Program-made: the position numbers and the translations under genes
In this document: positions 1-12,443 of the stretch, one piece after another
Layout of the letters: every line of letters begins with the position of its first letter
Position numbering within the stretch: position 1 is the first letter of the stretch
Notes under the pieces: generated by a model
The model's input: the letters and a program-made list of their open reading frames with translations, nothing else
The model's database searches: none
What the model was told of the DNA's origin: nothing
DNA from: Hymenopus coronatus
Taxonomy: Eukaryota; Arthropoda; Insecta; Mantodea; Hymenopodidae
Assembly: GCA_030762935.1 (NCBI GenBank)
Contig: CM060895.1
Coordinates: 79,430,001 to 79,494,000 of the forward strand
Reading direction: 5' to 3'
DNA: 64,000 nucleotides

Positions 1-233
1 GACATAAGATCATCATATGCGGTAGCGTGATTTGCTGCATGGATTTGGACCACTCTAACAGATTTGTAGTTTCATTTAGACCGATATTTTGATGCTCTAC
101 TGTTTGTAAACGGGAAATGCTGGACATGGCCCAGTTATAAGATATAACTGCAATATAAGATGTATAACCATAAACTATACCGACAGATGGCAATTTGACC
201 TCACATGGGGATGGCCCGCTATGGTTCTCAGCC

Positions 234-1015
234 CTTCATATGTTCCATTCATATGAATTTCTCTACTGGCTGAGCAAAGACACTTCTTACAGAGGCTCAT
301 TCTTCTTATACTTCATACTAATCCAGATAAACATTAGCAGAATGGTCTTATTACTTATTTCCTTATAAGTAGAAAGGCACTAGTGGAAAATACTAGGCTA
401 AACCGATAATCAAATGCTTTAAAAGTATGTCGATATGGGATTATCATTGAAATCCGCTTTTTTACATGTCCAGGGGTAAAACAAAAGAAACAGGGACGAC
501 CTCTTGTTAGAGAAAAGTATAAGTATTTTAAAATTTAAATCAATAACCGGAATATCTCAGAAATTATCATAAATTGTGTTTTTAATGAAATCCACAATTT
601 TTGTGTAGTAAGTTTTTGTCTTTCTTTTACGGTTTATCACTTATCCAAAAGTCATCCGATATGAAAAGGCCTTCAGAAGCTATTCCTAGAAAATTCAAGA
701 TATACATTTTGTTTTTCATGTAAATATCTTTAATATAGGGTCTCCTCGCAAGGGGTAGTTTGAGGTGGGGAAGTTTCTTGAAAATCTTCATTTCGCATCC
801 CCTAAGCTTTGTATTTAACGGTATTTTCGTTTTTGAGATATGCTGACCACAGACACACACACAAGCGCACGGGTACATTTTTCTAAAAATATTCTTTTTG
901 GACTCAGGAAAACCTCAAAACATATATTCGGTAAAATCTCAGTATCGAATTTAAAGGTGGAATACAACACCTTCTCTGTACACTTTATATATAATACGTG
1001 TAGAAAGAGTAAAAA
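234..1015 (+). mobile_element. HR family copy, near full length
   Basis: The copy starts with a diverged 5' end (ATATGTTCCATTC followed by a degraded ACTTTCTCTAC block) and ends in the terminal palindrome and TAGAAAGAGT followed by A5. The CA run is short (ACACACACAC near 855). Many substitutions suggest it is an old copy. The short ORFs across it are chance; none is conserved between copies. Confidence 0.8.
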
Positions 1016-1366
1016 GATCCAGTAAAACCCAATGCAAGCAACTTAAAGAGAATACTTCACTTGGCTGTTTAAATATATATACCTCTGTGCTAATTAGAGA
1101 GTTTTCATAAGCTACAACAATTCTAATGCAGTTGAAAAACGACTGTTCTGTCTAGTGATCACATCTACGATCTACACGTCTATTCTATAAGTTCTGATTA
1201 AAGTTGAACAATTTGTTAAAGCCACTAGCCAGTTGCTACGCGCTATTTGGTATTCTGTAACCTCATAAGCATAACAATATCTTATTCAGAGGAAGAAAAT
1301 TGCGATTAACGATGGCGAAATTGCTGTTGTTGAACTACCAATATACTATTAATCTACTGGTTAAAA
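1016..1366. other. Unassigned AT-rich sequence
   Basis: I see no coding potential, tRNA-like boxes or recognisable repeat here. It separates two HR copies. Confidence 0.5.
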
Positions 1367-1500
1367 ACTTTGATGTGTTCCATTCACATGACTTTCTCTA
1401 TGTCTCTGCAACAGATTATTTTTAAAAAGCTTACGATTCTATTTACTTCATACTAATTGAGAAAAAATTAGCAGAAATAGTTTTATTACTTGCTGCCATG
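1367..1500 (+). mobile_element. HR family, 5' end fragment
   Basis: The first 130 bp of the family are well matched (TTGATGTGTTCCATTCACATG, then ACTTTCTCTA, AAAAAGCTTA, ATTAGCAGAAATAG). Similarity stops abruptly after CTTGCTGCCATG. The rest of the copy is absent from the following sequence. Confidence 0.75.
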
Positions 1501-1839
1501 AAAAATAAAACAAAGTTAGCCAAAATTATTTTTTTTTTATCTTTTTCTAAGGGCTTTTTGGACGCCTCTCATATATAATGCGGTCAGTTTGCTGTCCAAT
1601 TCGTTTGAGTCAACAGCTGGAGAGAGCCTTTAGTCTTCGTAATAGGATTGCTCTTACTATTTTTATTGTATATTTTATTCTCTTCTGGATTGGTTTTAAC
1701 AGCACGTTGCCGTTCCATTTCCAGTCGCACAGAGTAGGAACACAGTAATCACAATCTGCTGTATTTTATACTGCCGCGCCAAGAACGGTAGAAAAACAAA
1801 TCAGCAGTCCAAAGGGTTTTGTTCCATTTATATGCTCCT

Positions 1840-2110
1840 CTAACATCTAGGTCATGTCGGCGTATTTTCCTTTGGAACAATTGCTCAAAGTAATTGTGTT
1901 TACCGTGTATATTGTTAACCTTTGGAGTGTTCTCTTTAGATTTACATTGACATTCGCACTCACATTCATATTTCCAGACACTGAGAGGATAGGAAATAAT
2001 CTGGTCTAGAAAAGAATGTCTTTAACCTCACCCAAAAATTGAACCCGGGTCCTCTCGAACAGGCACAGCTATGGAGCAGGCTCTTACGGATTTTTGATTA
2101 GCGCTTCAAA
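1840..2110 (-). mobile_element. Possible decayed tRNA-derived SINE
   Basis: On the minus strand a B-box-like motif (GGGTTCAAT) lies near 2038-2046 after a tRNA-like stretch, followed by TTTTTGGGTGAGG and about 200 bp of non-coding sequence. The A box is poorly preserved and no target-site duplication was found, so the call is tentative. Confidence 0.35.
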
Positions 2111-2699
2111 TGCTTAACAACGTGGAAGACGACAACGCCATAACTAGCACAGTTACAGAATACCTACTCCTGATTAAAGTTAGCAATGATTGTTCTTTAA
2201 GCACCACAATGGCTCTGAGTGGGAGAGAGAGAGTGTTCAAGTGGATAAGTTTGACTTATGTGACGATTTATTTATTATTATTTACTCTTTAGCAATAATT
2301 TGAACCCTACTACCAAATGGCATGTTAGAACTGTAATTACATATACAAAATAATACTGGTAACAAATTAACTTACTACAAATAATTAAATGGATGAGTAT
2401 TTGAGAGAAATAAAGATTATAAAAGCTGAGGTGCAATACAATTCAGCGACTATTTTTGTCAATGGCTGAAAATAATTTATTTACAATAGTAGCGATGTTA
2501 TATTGGAATATATCTTCTGATAAAGTGGTCAATTCATTGGGTCAGCAGGTGGAATACGGTTTCTTTTTTTTTACTGAAAGTTCACTTTTATAAATGAACC
2601 CTTTGGGGACTCTAAATGAAGACGTTGTAGTAACTGTTAAATTTTCAGTGATCAGAAAAATGTTTAAGAAATTATTTGGCTATAAATACTTTCATCAGC
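2111..2699. other. Unassigned AT-rich sequence
   Basis: No recognisable gene or repeat. The 60-aa reading frame at 2110-2292 has low-complexity composition and no known motif. Confidence 0.45.
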
Positions 2700-3537
2700 T
2701 GTAACAAAATTATAGGAAAAATTGTCAAAAAACTATTTTTACAAAAATTTATTCTTTTGCGTATATCACTCTAAACCAGGTAAACGTGATAAAAAATTAT
2801 CTTATTACTTCCTTCTTGTAAGTGGAAGGGAAATAAGGGAATACGCTAAGCTAAAGCAATAGTCGAACCATTAAAAATGCTGTCATTATGGAATTACAAT
2901 TGAAACTCAATTCTCTTTTATAACCAAGAGTAAAACACTAGATATATGAGACGGATGAGAATTTTCTGTTATAGAAAAGTTCAAATATTTTAAAACTAAA
3001 ACCAGCAGGAAATATCCCGAATATCGTTAATGCTCCAAAAATGCATATGATATAAATTGTGTATTTTAACGAGATGCGTAGCTTTTTTTTGTAGTAACTG
3101 CCTATCCCTTACTCTTTACCATTTATGCAAGGTCTTTCAGAATGAACAAACTTAAGAGGCTATTACCAGAGAAATTAAAGATATGCAGTTTATTTTATGC
3201 CATTATCTGTATTATATGGCATTTTAATCAAAATTGTCAGTCATTTTTGAGAAAACTAATCTTTTCTAAAATATTTCTATGTAAAAGTTAGTTTGGGGTA
3301 GGGGAATTTTATTCAAAATCACATATTTGAAGGAGGTTGATCTTAAATATCAAGTTTGGTATTTAACTGATCTTTCGTTTTTGAGTTATCGTGTTTACAG
3401 ACATAAAAACGGATCTTTTTCTAGAAATCCTTTTTGGACTCAAGGTTTCTCAAAGCATATATTTCTAGTGAAATCTCGATATCGAATTTTTGGGTGAAAT
3501 GCAATACCTCTTCTAGCTACTATGTGTAGAGAGATTA
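2700..3537 (+). mobile_element. HR family copy, 5' end degraded
   Basis: Recognisable from about ACAAAAATTTATTC onward through GTATTTAACTGATC, TTTCTAGTGAAATCTCG and a reduced terminal palindrome. The extreme 5' end cannot be placed exactly and the CA run is nearly lost, so this is an old copy. Confidence 0.7.
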
Positions 3538-3759
3538 AATGAATTATCCACATAAGCTGCTTAACCAGAGACTATTCCATTTTTCTGTATGCCTTATACA
3601 GTGCAATCCACATAAACCTGAATCATTTTAATAGGCCATAATTTCTCTCTAAAAGCTCGTAGAAATGTTAAATTTATTTGAATGATTTCAGTGGTTCAGG
3701 GAAAATCGACTACAATCATGGTAATAATCGATCAATGCATCTTTTGATATATTGGTGAT

Positions 3760-4100
3760 TTCGATGAAAATTACAAGCTTTTCATGGCATAGTAGACGAC
3801 ACAGCTCTTTGACATGCGCGATATGAATATCCTGATTCCTGGCGCAACGATTTGCTTGGAGATTTCACTAGCCTTCATCGAAGATTTGTAACAGTCTCTG
3901 CACTCAATGGTGGTCTATGTTTTCCACTCTCACTAACGAGTGTACTAGTTGTCTCCTGCTGTCTTGCTAGCGATAAAACGGTTGCCTTTATTGGAACATC
4001 CCGAATTCCATTCGAAGTTCCCATTGTGTTGTTACCAGAGAATTTGTGTTCCAATGCGTTTTCACCATGAAAACACGCTCTTGAAGTGAGTATTGTATGT
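3760..4100 (-). pseudogene. DUF4817-type transposase, N-terminal remnant
   Basis: The minus strand encodes, with frameshifts, the helix-turn-helix N terminus typical of the insect DUF4817 group of Tc1/mariner-related transposases. Visible segments are YSLQERVFMVKTHWNT, then a KATVLSL block, GKHRPPLSAETV and SGYSYRACQRA. That group normally continues into a DDE catalytic domain; no such domain follows here. Stops and frame changes show it is dead. The assignment rests on remembered family motifs and has not been searched. Confidence 0.6.
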
Positions 4101-4665
4101 TGCTGTTATGACTGGAAACTAAATGCTGTATTACCCTTTAAAAATGGTGCTGACAAAGCAGGTTTTACAATCTTCATTTGAGAAAAGACACAGTGATGTA
4201 AAGTATCCAAAACTGAGAATTGTTTGGGGTGTGACAAACTTTGGGATCATTCAGTCTATAGCACAGAAATTTAATCAAGGAAACTATACACATTGTCGAA
4301 ATCCTTATTCAATTCCTAAGCGCTGGCTTCTTGATCTGAGCTAAGCTTAGCAACGTCTTTCATTGATGGAGGACAGAATTGTGTATACATGTCACCTTCG
4401 GCAGCAACGCAACCATGGCTGAAGTTCGAGAGAAATACCCTTGGCAAGTTCTGTTAGCCCACTCCAAGTTCGAGAAGTTTGAAACAGTCAGTGTTCCTTC
4501 CCCGGAGGGCTGAATATGCAGCGCTCAATAGGCTTACGGAGTCAGGGAAGTTTATGCCAAAACTGTGATAATCATATTCACATTCACTGAGGTTAATCTG
4601 CAAACATGTATTGAATCTCTTTATACAAGTAGCGCTATTTATATTTTCAGTCTAATAATAAAAAA
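4101..4665. other. Unassigned sequence between transposase remnant and HR copy
   Basis: Two short reading frames (4123-4344, 4565-4774) show no recognisable domain. Part may be the 5' region of the adjacent DUF4817-type element, but no inverted repeat was found. Confidence 0.4.
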
Positions 4666-5546
4666 CCTGATGTGCTTCATTCACAAGACTTTTTCTTCAT
4701 CTCTGGAACAAATTAATGTTAAGTTTATTCTTCTATTAAACTCAAACATTAACAAAAATTATCTTATTACTTAGTTACTATAAGTAGAAGGGAAACAAGG
4801 GAATACACTAGGCTAAACCGACAATCAAATGTTTTAAAATATGGTTGCTATGGAAAGAAATCCGTTTCTTTGCGTAGCCAAGCGTTGACAAGTTTCCGTA
4901 TGAGATAAGAAGTATTTTAAAACTGAAACCAACACCAAGCGATATCTCAAAAAAACGGTTAACTTAATGAAAAAGATATATAACATAAATTGTGTGATTA
5001 AAGGAGCTCTACATTGTTTGGCAAGTAAGTTTCTGTTACGGTTTACCAGTTATGCAAAATTGCACAGAATTCTTCTAGAATAAAATGTCCCCAGAAGCTA
5101 TTCCTAGCAAATTCAAAATATACATTTTATTTGTCATTTAAATGTATTTAATACACGGTAGTTTAATAATTTTTAGAACCATTTTTGAGAGAGTCAAAAT
5201 TATCTAACATTTTTCCATGTAAAGGGTAGCTGGGGGTGGCGGGATTTTCAAGAAAATCTTCATGTTGCTTCCTTGGAAGATACTGAGCCTAAAAACCGAG
5301 TTTGGTATTTAATGAACTTTTTGTTTTTCAGCTATGCTGCCTCTACATCACAGACACACACATATATTGACAGACACAAAGATAGACAGACAGACAAGCA
5401 CACACATACGCACGGCCATTTTCAACTTTTTTTTTGGATTCAGAGGTTCTCAAAACACATATTTCCGGTGAAATCGCGGTATCGAACTTTTGGGTGAATA
5501 AAATTTCTTCTATATACACTATGTACACAGTACGTGTAGAGAAAGT
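4666..5546 (+). mobile_element. HR family copy, full length
   Basis: Starts CCTGATGTGCTTCATTCAC after five A and ends GTAGAGAAAGT followed by A4. The CA region is a mixed run (ACACACACATATATTGAC and CACACATACGCACG). The next HR copy begins within about 5 bp in the same orientation. Confidence 0.85.
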
Positions 5547-5550
5547 AAAA

Positions 5551-6276
5551 AGGGAGTACACTTGGATAAACTGATAGTAAAATCTTTTAAAATTTGGTTG
5601 CTTATGGCCTAATTCAGTTTCCTTGCATTGCCAGGAATTTAGATCCTTAAACCAATAAGGGATAACTTAGAAATTATCAATTTCACGAAAACAAATGTAC
5701 ATTGCTAAATTTAGTATTTTAACGAGATCTACATTTTTTTTTACTAAATTTAGTATTTTAACGAGATCAAAATTTTTTTTGCGTAGCAACTTTATGTCTA
5801 TCTCTTACTGTTTACCAATTATGCAAAATTCAGAAAAACTCATCCAGAATAAAGCTCTCCTCAGAGGCTATTCCCCGAAAATTCAAAATATACATTTTTT
5901 CATTTAAATAAACTTTTTGGTTTAAATATATTTAATATTCAGTATTTTAATCAAAAGTCGTTAAAACAAATTTTGAGAAAATTTTTCAATGTAAAGAATA
6001 GTTTATGGTAAGGGATTATTCTCAAAATGTTCATGTTGCATTCATGAAAGATAGTGAACTCAAATACCAAATTTGGTAGTTTAGCGACTTTTCGTTTTTG
6101 AGTTATCGTGTACACACGAACACCAGGAGCATTTTCAATTTTTTTGTTTTTTTGTTTTTTTTTTTGTTTTTTTTTTTGGGGAACCTCAGAACATATTTCC
6201 GGTGAAATCTTGACATCGAATTTTTGGTTGGAACGCAATACCTTTCCACTACACTATATATAGTATATATTAAAGT
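5551..6276 (+). mobile_element. HR family copy lacking its first ~200 bp
   Basis: Begins inside the family at GGGAGTACACTTGGATAAAC and runs to the end, abutting the preceding copy head to tail. A short local duplication of TTTAGTATTTTAACGAGAT lies at about 5707-5768. The CA microsatellite position is replaced by a T/G-rich run near 6140-6180. Confidence 0.75.
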
Positions 6277-6289
6277 AAAAACAGTAATT

Positions 6290-7255
6290 TATAGTTGGAA
6301 ATTGTTTCTCGAAATGTTCTCCTCTATTTCTTTTTTTAAAAAGCATTTATGATCAATACACTTCTAAAAGCGTTCATGCATATCACATAGCATTTTTCCC
6401 AATCTGACTGAGACACCTGCAAAGGTGGTTTTTGAATTCATCAATAGCTACTTATGCCAACGAAAATCGTTGTCCAAGCATTTTATTTTTGATATTAGGG
6501 AACAAAATCAAGTCATTGGGTGCCAAAGTTCGATTTTTTTTATGTTCAAATAGTCGGTTGTTAGACGAGATGTTTGAGCGCTCGCATTGTCGCGATGAAT
6601 AACGATCTGACGGCAGTTGTTTGTTTTCCATATTTCACTGAAGACTTCAGGGAAACAAATGTTTGTGTAACATTCAAAATTGACCGTTTTACGTTCCTCT
6701 AAAGGCACTGCTGCCACATGACCAAATATTCTGTTAAAAAAAAAAAACAACAAAAAACGATTCGTCAACTGTTACAATCTTATATACCCTTTTGAAACCC
6801 CACCATTGTATTTCTTGAGCATTTGTGTGCACCGATCCACACGAGCATCGTTTTGAGATTGTGTCAAGATACGTGGGATCCAACTAGGACAAACCTTTTC
6901 ACAACTAAATGATCATGCAATATTTTATGTATTCTGGTGAAACTAATGCCTAGGGTTGCCTCTCTCTCACAGTAAGTAGCATGACGATCTTGCACTATCA
7001 ATTTTTGCACATCATCAATGCTTTCTGGCAAAACAACTAATTTGGGTTGACCTTCTCAAATCTCGTCAGTGAGGGGATGGCGACGATGATTAAACTCATG
7101 CCAACGTTACACAGTATCAAAGGATGAAGCATCATCACCAAATGCAGTAATAACTTGATAATTGAACTCATGACTGGATAATCTACGTCGAAAATCATAA
7201 TAAATAATCGCATGAACATTTAAACGTGTTACGTCCAGGTTTTCGTTGAGACACA
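6290..7255 (-). pseudogene. Mariner-family transposase remnant
   Basis: Minus-strand translation in shifting frames follows a mariner transposase from near the start (AIIYYDFRRRLSSHE, 7150-7215) to near the end. The best stretch is GHVAAVPLEERKTVNFE at about 6670-6725. Next comes IHRDNASAQTS, which carries the second catalytic Asp. Then PNDLILFPNIKNKMLGQRF matches the block around the third catalytic Asp (normally PNDFFLF). Mariner transposases move DNA by cut and paste into TA. Many stops and frameshifts make this copy inactive. Terminal inverted repeats were not resolved. Confidence 0.85.
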
Positions 7256-7455
7256 ATTTTAAAGGCACAAATAACGCCCTACTGACAAAATATGTGAATC
7301 AAGTTAAGGTCAACACTGTCAACTTTTCTAGTGAAGACACCAAATGACACCTATAGACACCAAATGACACCTAAGAAGTATTCATTCGATCCAGAAATGG
7401 CATATCAATTAATCAGCATAAATATACATGCGGAATATTCCTAAAAGCAACAAAA

Positions 7456-8263
7456 TCTGATGTCTTCCATACATGAGTTACTTGCCGATTCTTTAGCAAG
7501 CAATACTTATTGCTTATTGTTCTATCTAGTTCATGCTAATTAAGATAACATTTATGGGAAGTAGTCTATCATTTGCTTCGTATATGAAGAAACGAATAAG
7601 GGTGTGCAGTAGGCAAAGGCGATAGTCAAATCTTTTAAAATATGCTTGATATGCGATTGAAATTCGGTTCTCTTTACATGGCCAGGATTAAAATAAATGT
7701 AACAGAAATAAAAAAATCGTACATTAGAAAATTATAGGCATTTTAAATTGAAACCAATAAAATGTATATGATATTACTTTGTTGTTTAACGAGATCTGTA
7801 TCTTTTTGTTGCAAGTTCTTGTCTATCCCTTACGGTTTACCGATTACGCAAAAATAATTTAGAGGGAAGAGGTGTTCAGAGGCTATTCCTAGAAAATTCA
7901 AATTATAGCTTTTATTTGTAATGCACACATTTTTAATATTCGGTACTTTAATAGAAATCTTTAAGAGTATTTTGCGAAAAACGAAATATTTGTCTAACAT
8001 TTTTCCGCATAAAAATTAGTTTCTTGGAAGTCTTCGTGTCGCATCCTTGTAAAATACTGCGCTTAAATACTAAGTTTGGTATTTAACCGACATTTCGGTT
8101 TGAAAAGTCACAAACATGGATATTTTTCTTAATAAGAAACAACATTATTTTATTCAGGGGATTTGATAACGTATTTCCAGTGAAATCTCAGTGTCAAATC
8201 TTTAGTTGGAATACAATACCTTCTCTATTTACTGTGTACATTGTACATACCTGCTAAAGAAAT
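7456..8263 (+). mobile_element. HR family copy, near full length
   Basis: Starts TCTGATGTCTTCCATACATG after four A. The ACTTTCTCTAC block is altered. Ends in a shortened palindrome (GTGTACATTGTACATAC) and CTAAAGAAATAAA. There is no real CA run. Confidence 0.8.
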
Positions 8264-8428
8264 AAATGTATTTTGAATTTACATGACTATGTAAATCGAG
8301 ATCAACTTTTTTACACATTTCGTTATAGGAACAAAAAAGATATAAAAGGTTAAGGCAACCTTCAAATTTTTACTTTTCCTACCACAGGTACGCACACAAG
8401 TAGAAAATATATTACATCCCCTAAAATA

Positions 8429-9268
8429 TCTAATGTTTCCATTCACATGACTTTCTCTTTATCTCTGTAACAAATTATTCTTAAAACGTTTATTCTTCTA
8501 TTTCATGCTAATCACGATATGCATTAGCAGAAATGATCTTATTACTTTGTTCCTTATAATCAGAAGGAAAATTAAGAAACACATGAAAAAATTTGTCAGT
8601 AAAAATCTTTAAATAGCTGGTTGGTAAATCACTGAAATTCGACCTTTGCATGGACAGGTGTTGACAAATTCCATCATACGAAAAGTTTAAGTATTTTAAA
8701 ACTGAAATCATTAATCAGGAATTTATTGGAAATTGTTAGCTGTTCAAGAAAATGCATATAACATAAAATGTATTTTAACGAGCCCTACAGTTCAAGTGTA
8801 GTTACTACTTTTTGTAGATCCCTTACGGTTCACCAGTTATGCAAAAATCATTCTCAATGTAGAGGACTTCAGAAGATGTTACTACAAAATTCAAGATGTA
8901 CATCTGATTTGTCTTGCATGTTTCTTTAACATGCGGTATTTTAATCGTAATTCTTAGAGCCATTTTTGAGAAAATTCAAATTTTTGAAGATCTCTCCCAT
9001 ATAAAGGATGGTTTGGGAGGGAACATTTCTTGAAAATCTTCTAGTCGCATTGTTAGGAAAAACAAAATTTAATTAGGTATCCAACGAACTTTTCGTTTTT
9101 AAACTTTGCCGTCCATAAATGCAAGCGCACAGAATGACAGTTTTCTAAAAATGATTTTTTGTTCAGGGGGTTTCAAGACGTATTTTCGGTGAAATCTTGG
9201 TTTCGAATTTTGGGTAGAATACAATACCTTCCCTATGCACTATGTACATAGTACGTGAAGAGAAGGTA
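8429..9268 (+). mobile_element. HR family copy, full length
   Basis: Starts TCTAATGTTTCCATTCACATG, has ACTTTCTCTTTATC, and ends TATGTACATAGTACGTGAAGAGAAGG. The CA region is reduced (AAATGCAAGCGCACAG). The next copy starts within a few bases in the same orientation. Confidence 0.85.
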
Positions 9269-9271
9269 AGG

Positions 9272-9668
9272 AATTAATGTGTTTCATTTACATGAATTTC
9301 TCTATGTATTCCGCAACAAACTATTCTTAAAATACTTTATTTTTCTATCTAGTTAATGCTAGTCATGTTTTTAAAAACTGGTTGCTATGTGATGTAATTG
9401 AAATACGAGTTTTCTTAAATGTCTTCGTGTCGCGTCCTTTAAACGTGTTGAAATGAATATAAAGTTTGGTATTTAACCGACTTTTCATTTTTGAGTATGC
9501 GAATTCACAAACAGACGAAGGGATTGATGGATGAATGGACGGGCATACGCGCGCGCCCCCCACACACAGACTATTTTAATTCAGGGGATCCTATAACATG
9601 CATTTCCAGTGAAATCTGGTATCGAATTTCTGGATATAATGGAATCTCTATCTGAGCATTATGTACTT
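9272..9668 (+). mobile_element. HR family copy with internal deletion
   Basis: The 5' end (TTAATGTGTTTCATTTACATG) runs about 150 bp, then jumps from the TTGAAATACGAGTTTTC region to the late block CTTCGTGTCGCGTCC. It has a modified CA region (GCGCGCGCCCCCCACACAC) and a degraded palindrome. About half the element is missing. Confidence 0.75.
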
Positions 9669-9689
9669 AAAAAAAATAGATACCAATAT

Positions 9690-10275
9690 GCTAACAGAAA
9701 TACATGTCCTGGAGACCCTGAAATCCAAAAACTCATGTTTAGAAAAAGGTCCGCATTTTCTCTAAACATTTTTATTAAAATTTCGATTATTTAAAGATAT
9801 TTAAATTACAGATATTTAAATGACAATTACAATGTACATATCTTGAATTTTCTTAGCACAATCTCTAAAGACCTCTTCATTCTGGATGACTTTTGCATCG
9901 TAAGAGATAGAGTAGAACTTACTATACAAAAACGTATGTATCGTATTTATGTCATATACGTTTTTGAGTGGAGTTGCCCATTTTCGAGATTTTCCTTGTT
10001 ATTAGTTTCAGTTTTAAAATACTTAAACTTTTCTCATGCGGAAATTTGTTAACATCTGGCCATGGAAAGAAACGAATTTAAGTCACATAGCAACCAGATT
10101 TTAAAATATTTGGCTCTAGATTTAGCGTAGTGCACTCCTTAATTTCCCTTCTTACAAAAAAGAAGGGGAAAAAAAAACAAGTCATAGGATTATTCTGCTA
10201 ATGTTTATATCGATTACTATGAAGCAGATAGAAGAATTAGCTACTTAACAATAATTTGTTAAGTAGCTCATGTTT
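9690..10275 (-). mobile_element. HR family copy lacking the palindromic end
   Basis: Minus orientation from GAAATACATGTCC to the region near the element's 5' end (TAACAATAATTTGTTAAG). It faces the preceding plus copy, so the two form an imperfect inverted pair around 9670. There is an internal deletion after the CA-proximal block. Confidence 0.75.
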
Positions 10276-10324
10276 ATTAATTATTAATTAATGTAACACG
10301 GGCTGTACAATTGTCTATTGCATA

Positions 10325-11290
10325 TACAAGGGTATCCGGAAAGTTAGTAATATTTCGTTCTACCGTCACCACAACGCTCGTGTAGTAGTTTCACTCATAC
10401 GAACTCATTTTTAAAGTTCATTGTCTGTCCACCGACGCCATTACAGCCGAATCTTTTTACTATACATAAAGTTGTTAGTGATTGTTCAAAATGTTAAAGA
10501 CAGCAAAGTGCGTTCTGTAATCCGGTTTTTGAGTACAAGGAATGTTACGTCAGCTGAAATTATCAACTTGTAGAGATTCACAGTGAAAATGTAATGACGG
10601 ATGGAATGGTGAGAAAGTGGGTTAGGCAATTCCGTGATGGACGGTCCAATGTTCTTGACGAAATTGATAGCCTTTTTTTTTTTTTTTTTATCATTTAATC
10701 GTTTGGTTGAACATTGCCGTAACCTGACGACTCAGGAAGCAAGTAAGGACGGAAGTGGATAAGCCAATTAGGCGCATCAACTTGGGTCTACTAAGTTTCT
10801 AGATTAGTGCTGAAGGCCATTGATGCGCCCCACAACTCTGCCTAAGCGTCAATGCCCAGACGTACCCAATCTACCACTAGTATTAGGCCACAGTCAAGTC
10901 AAGTCCAACCCAATCTGAACAACTCCCTTGCGGGAGAGGCTCAGATGTTCGGCTCTCTTCTTCTAGTAACGTCAGAAGTGCTACGGCTGCTCGGGGGTTT
11001 GGCTGAACAAGTGAATGAGAAATTCGTGAAACAAATGGTTCACAATACGAATGTTTTGTGATGAGTTCCAACAAAACACGGTGTTGAGCCGTGGCTGTCT
11101 TCACTGGCGATAGTTTTCTCTAGAAGAGGGTATACAAAAGTTGATACCCCAAATTCCTCAGTAGTTATGGTAACTATGTCAAAAAACAGGTTAAGGAATA
11201 TTTCATGTACAAATAAACGTTGTTCTTAAAACAAATATTTTGTGACCTTTTTTTCAAAAACCAGAACTTAGTTTCCGGACACGCCTCGTA
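10325..11290 (+). mobile_element. Internally deleted mariner element
   Basis: Terminal inverted repeats are clear: TACAAGGGTATCCGGAAAG at the left and, reverse-complemented, TACGAGGCGTGTCCGGAAAC at the right, each including the TA target. The left part encodes the mariner N-terminal helix-turn-helix (FLSTRNVTSAEI, then after a frameshift EIHSENVMTDGMVRKWVRQF and GRSNVLDE). The right part resembles the C terminus (EEGIQKLIP, then SYGNYVKK in another frame). The catalytic middle is missing and a retroposed fragment sits inside, so it is non-autonomous. Confidence 0.8.
10673..11020 (-). mobile_element. Poly(A)-tailed retroposed fragment inside the mariner
   Basis: On the minus strand the segment ends AACGATTAAATGAT followed by a run of about 18 A, preceded by GC-richer sequence unlike its surroundings. 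This is the form of a 5'-truncated LINE 3' end or other retroposed RNA. The source is not recognised and the right boundary is approximate because no clear target-site duplication was seen. Confidence 0.45.
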
Positions 11291-11304
11291 GTGTTACACA
11301 AAGC

Positions 11305-11365
11305 CATTTTGGCTGATGTTAATCTTGATTAGCTTGAAAGAAATAAAAGATAAGCTTAAAGAATA
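11305..11365 (-). mobile_element. HR family fragment
   Basis: About 60 bp matching the near-5' part in minus orientation (TTTTGGCTGATGTTAATC, GATTAGCTTGAAAG, AGTTTGTTGTGG), just beyond the mariner's right end. Confidence 0.55.
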
Positions 11366-12072
11366 GTTTGTTGTGGAGTACGAAAAGTGTAATACATTTA
11401 AGTGTTAATATCCTATTTTATGAAACTCGTAGCTATAAACAGTGGACGGTTTCTCAGCATCTTTTGCAATAACATGTGTTTTATCACTATTTAATTATTA
11501 CCCTGCAGATATTTACAATGCTAACATGAAATGTAACATTAACTGTTTGTAGAACTGCTATGAAATGGAAATGTTGGGAGTAAATCGTGTGACGGTTACA
11601 CCTCAGACATAGACATAGACTCCTACAGTCACGAGCCTCCAGATAATCTTTAAAGGCTATTATCTCGACATCAGGTGCATGAAACCTAGCTTCCATCAGA
11701 TATAGTGCGCTGTGTTTTGAATCTGCATAAAGGTTGCATCTTTACTAGCCATAAGTGTAACTGCAATAACAAAGGAAGCTACAATTTGGTATACGAAACG
11801 CGATGCATAACTGAAATACAGAAATTTCAGCTTTACGATTCTAGAGCCAATAAAACAGATGTATGCTATGCCGTAAAAAGCTGTTGTTTGCAAGGTTTAT
11901 ATCTCAGGAAATGTGTTTTGTTTTCGGGTTGCAGGCATTTGTTATATTTAGTCCGTATTGTGCAGTAGGAAAAGCTAGGTAATTATTTATACATTATGTG
12001 TGTGAGGGAATAAAGCAAACGATTTATATGTATCATAATTCTATGAAGACAAAAGGATATGTATTCTTAAAA
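11366..12072. other. Unassigned sequence
   Basis: Short frames of 60-90 aa on both strands have no recognisable motif. No repeat boundary was found. Confidence 0.45.
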
Positions 12073-12438
12073 ATATGATGTTTTCCATTCATATGGCTTT
12101 CTCTACATCTCTAACAAATTATTCTTAAAAATTATTCTTCTACCTCATACTAATCCAGATAAAAATTATCAGAAATAGTCTTATTACTAACTTCCTTATA
12201 GATAGAAGGTAAATCAGGCTACGCACTAGGCTAAAGTGATAGTCAGCTCATTTAAACGCTGATTGATATGTGATTAGAAATTTGTTTCCCTTGCATAGTC
12301 AGGAATTGACATTTGCTATACGATAATAGTTTTAGTGCTTTAAAACTGAAACCAATAACAAGAAATTTATCGGAAAGAGTAGGTAGGCTCTACAAAAAAT
12401 TGTATGATATAAATGGGTATCTTAACCAGCTCTAAATA
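12073..12438 (+). mobile_element. HR family copy, 5' half, interrupted
   Basis: Starts ATGATGTTTTCCATTCATATG and runs to CTTAACCAGCTCTAAATA. It stops exactly where a minus HR copy begins after five T. The family has a T run at this position (CTCTACATTTTTT), so the second copy probably landed in it. The 3' half is not seen downstream. Confidence 0.75.
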
Positions 12439-12443
12439 TTTTT

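Noticed and set aside
205..233. Fragment resembling the SINE A 3' end (TGGTTCTCAGC)
   Set aside because: The match is too short to separate from chance.
627..1025. Short frames with CA-run-encoded peptides, repeated throughout the window
   Set aside because: They arise from the CA microsatellite and palindrome of HR copies, change frame from copy to copy, and occur on both strands.
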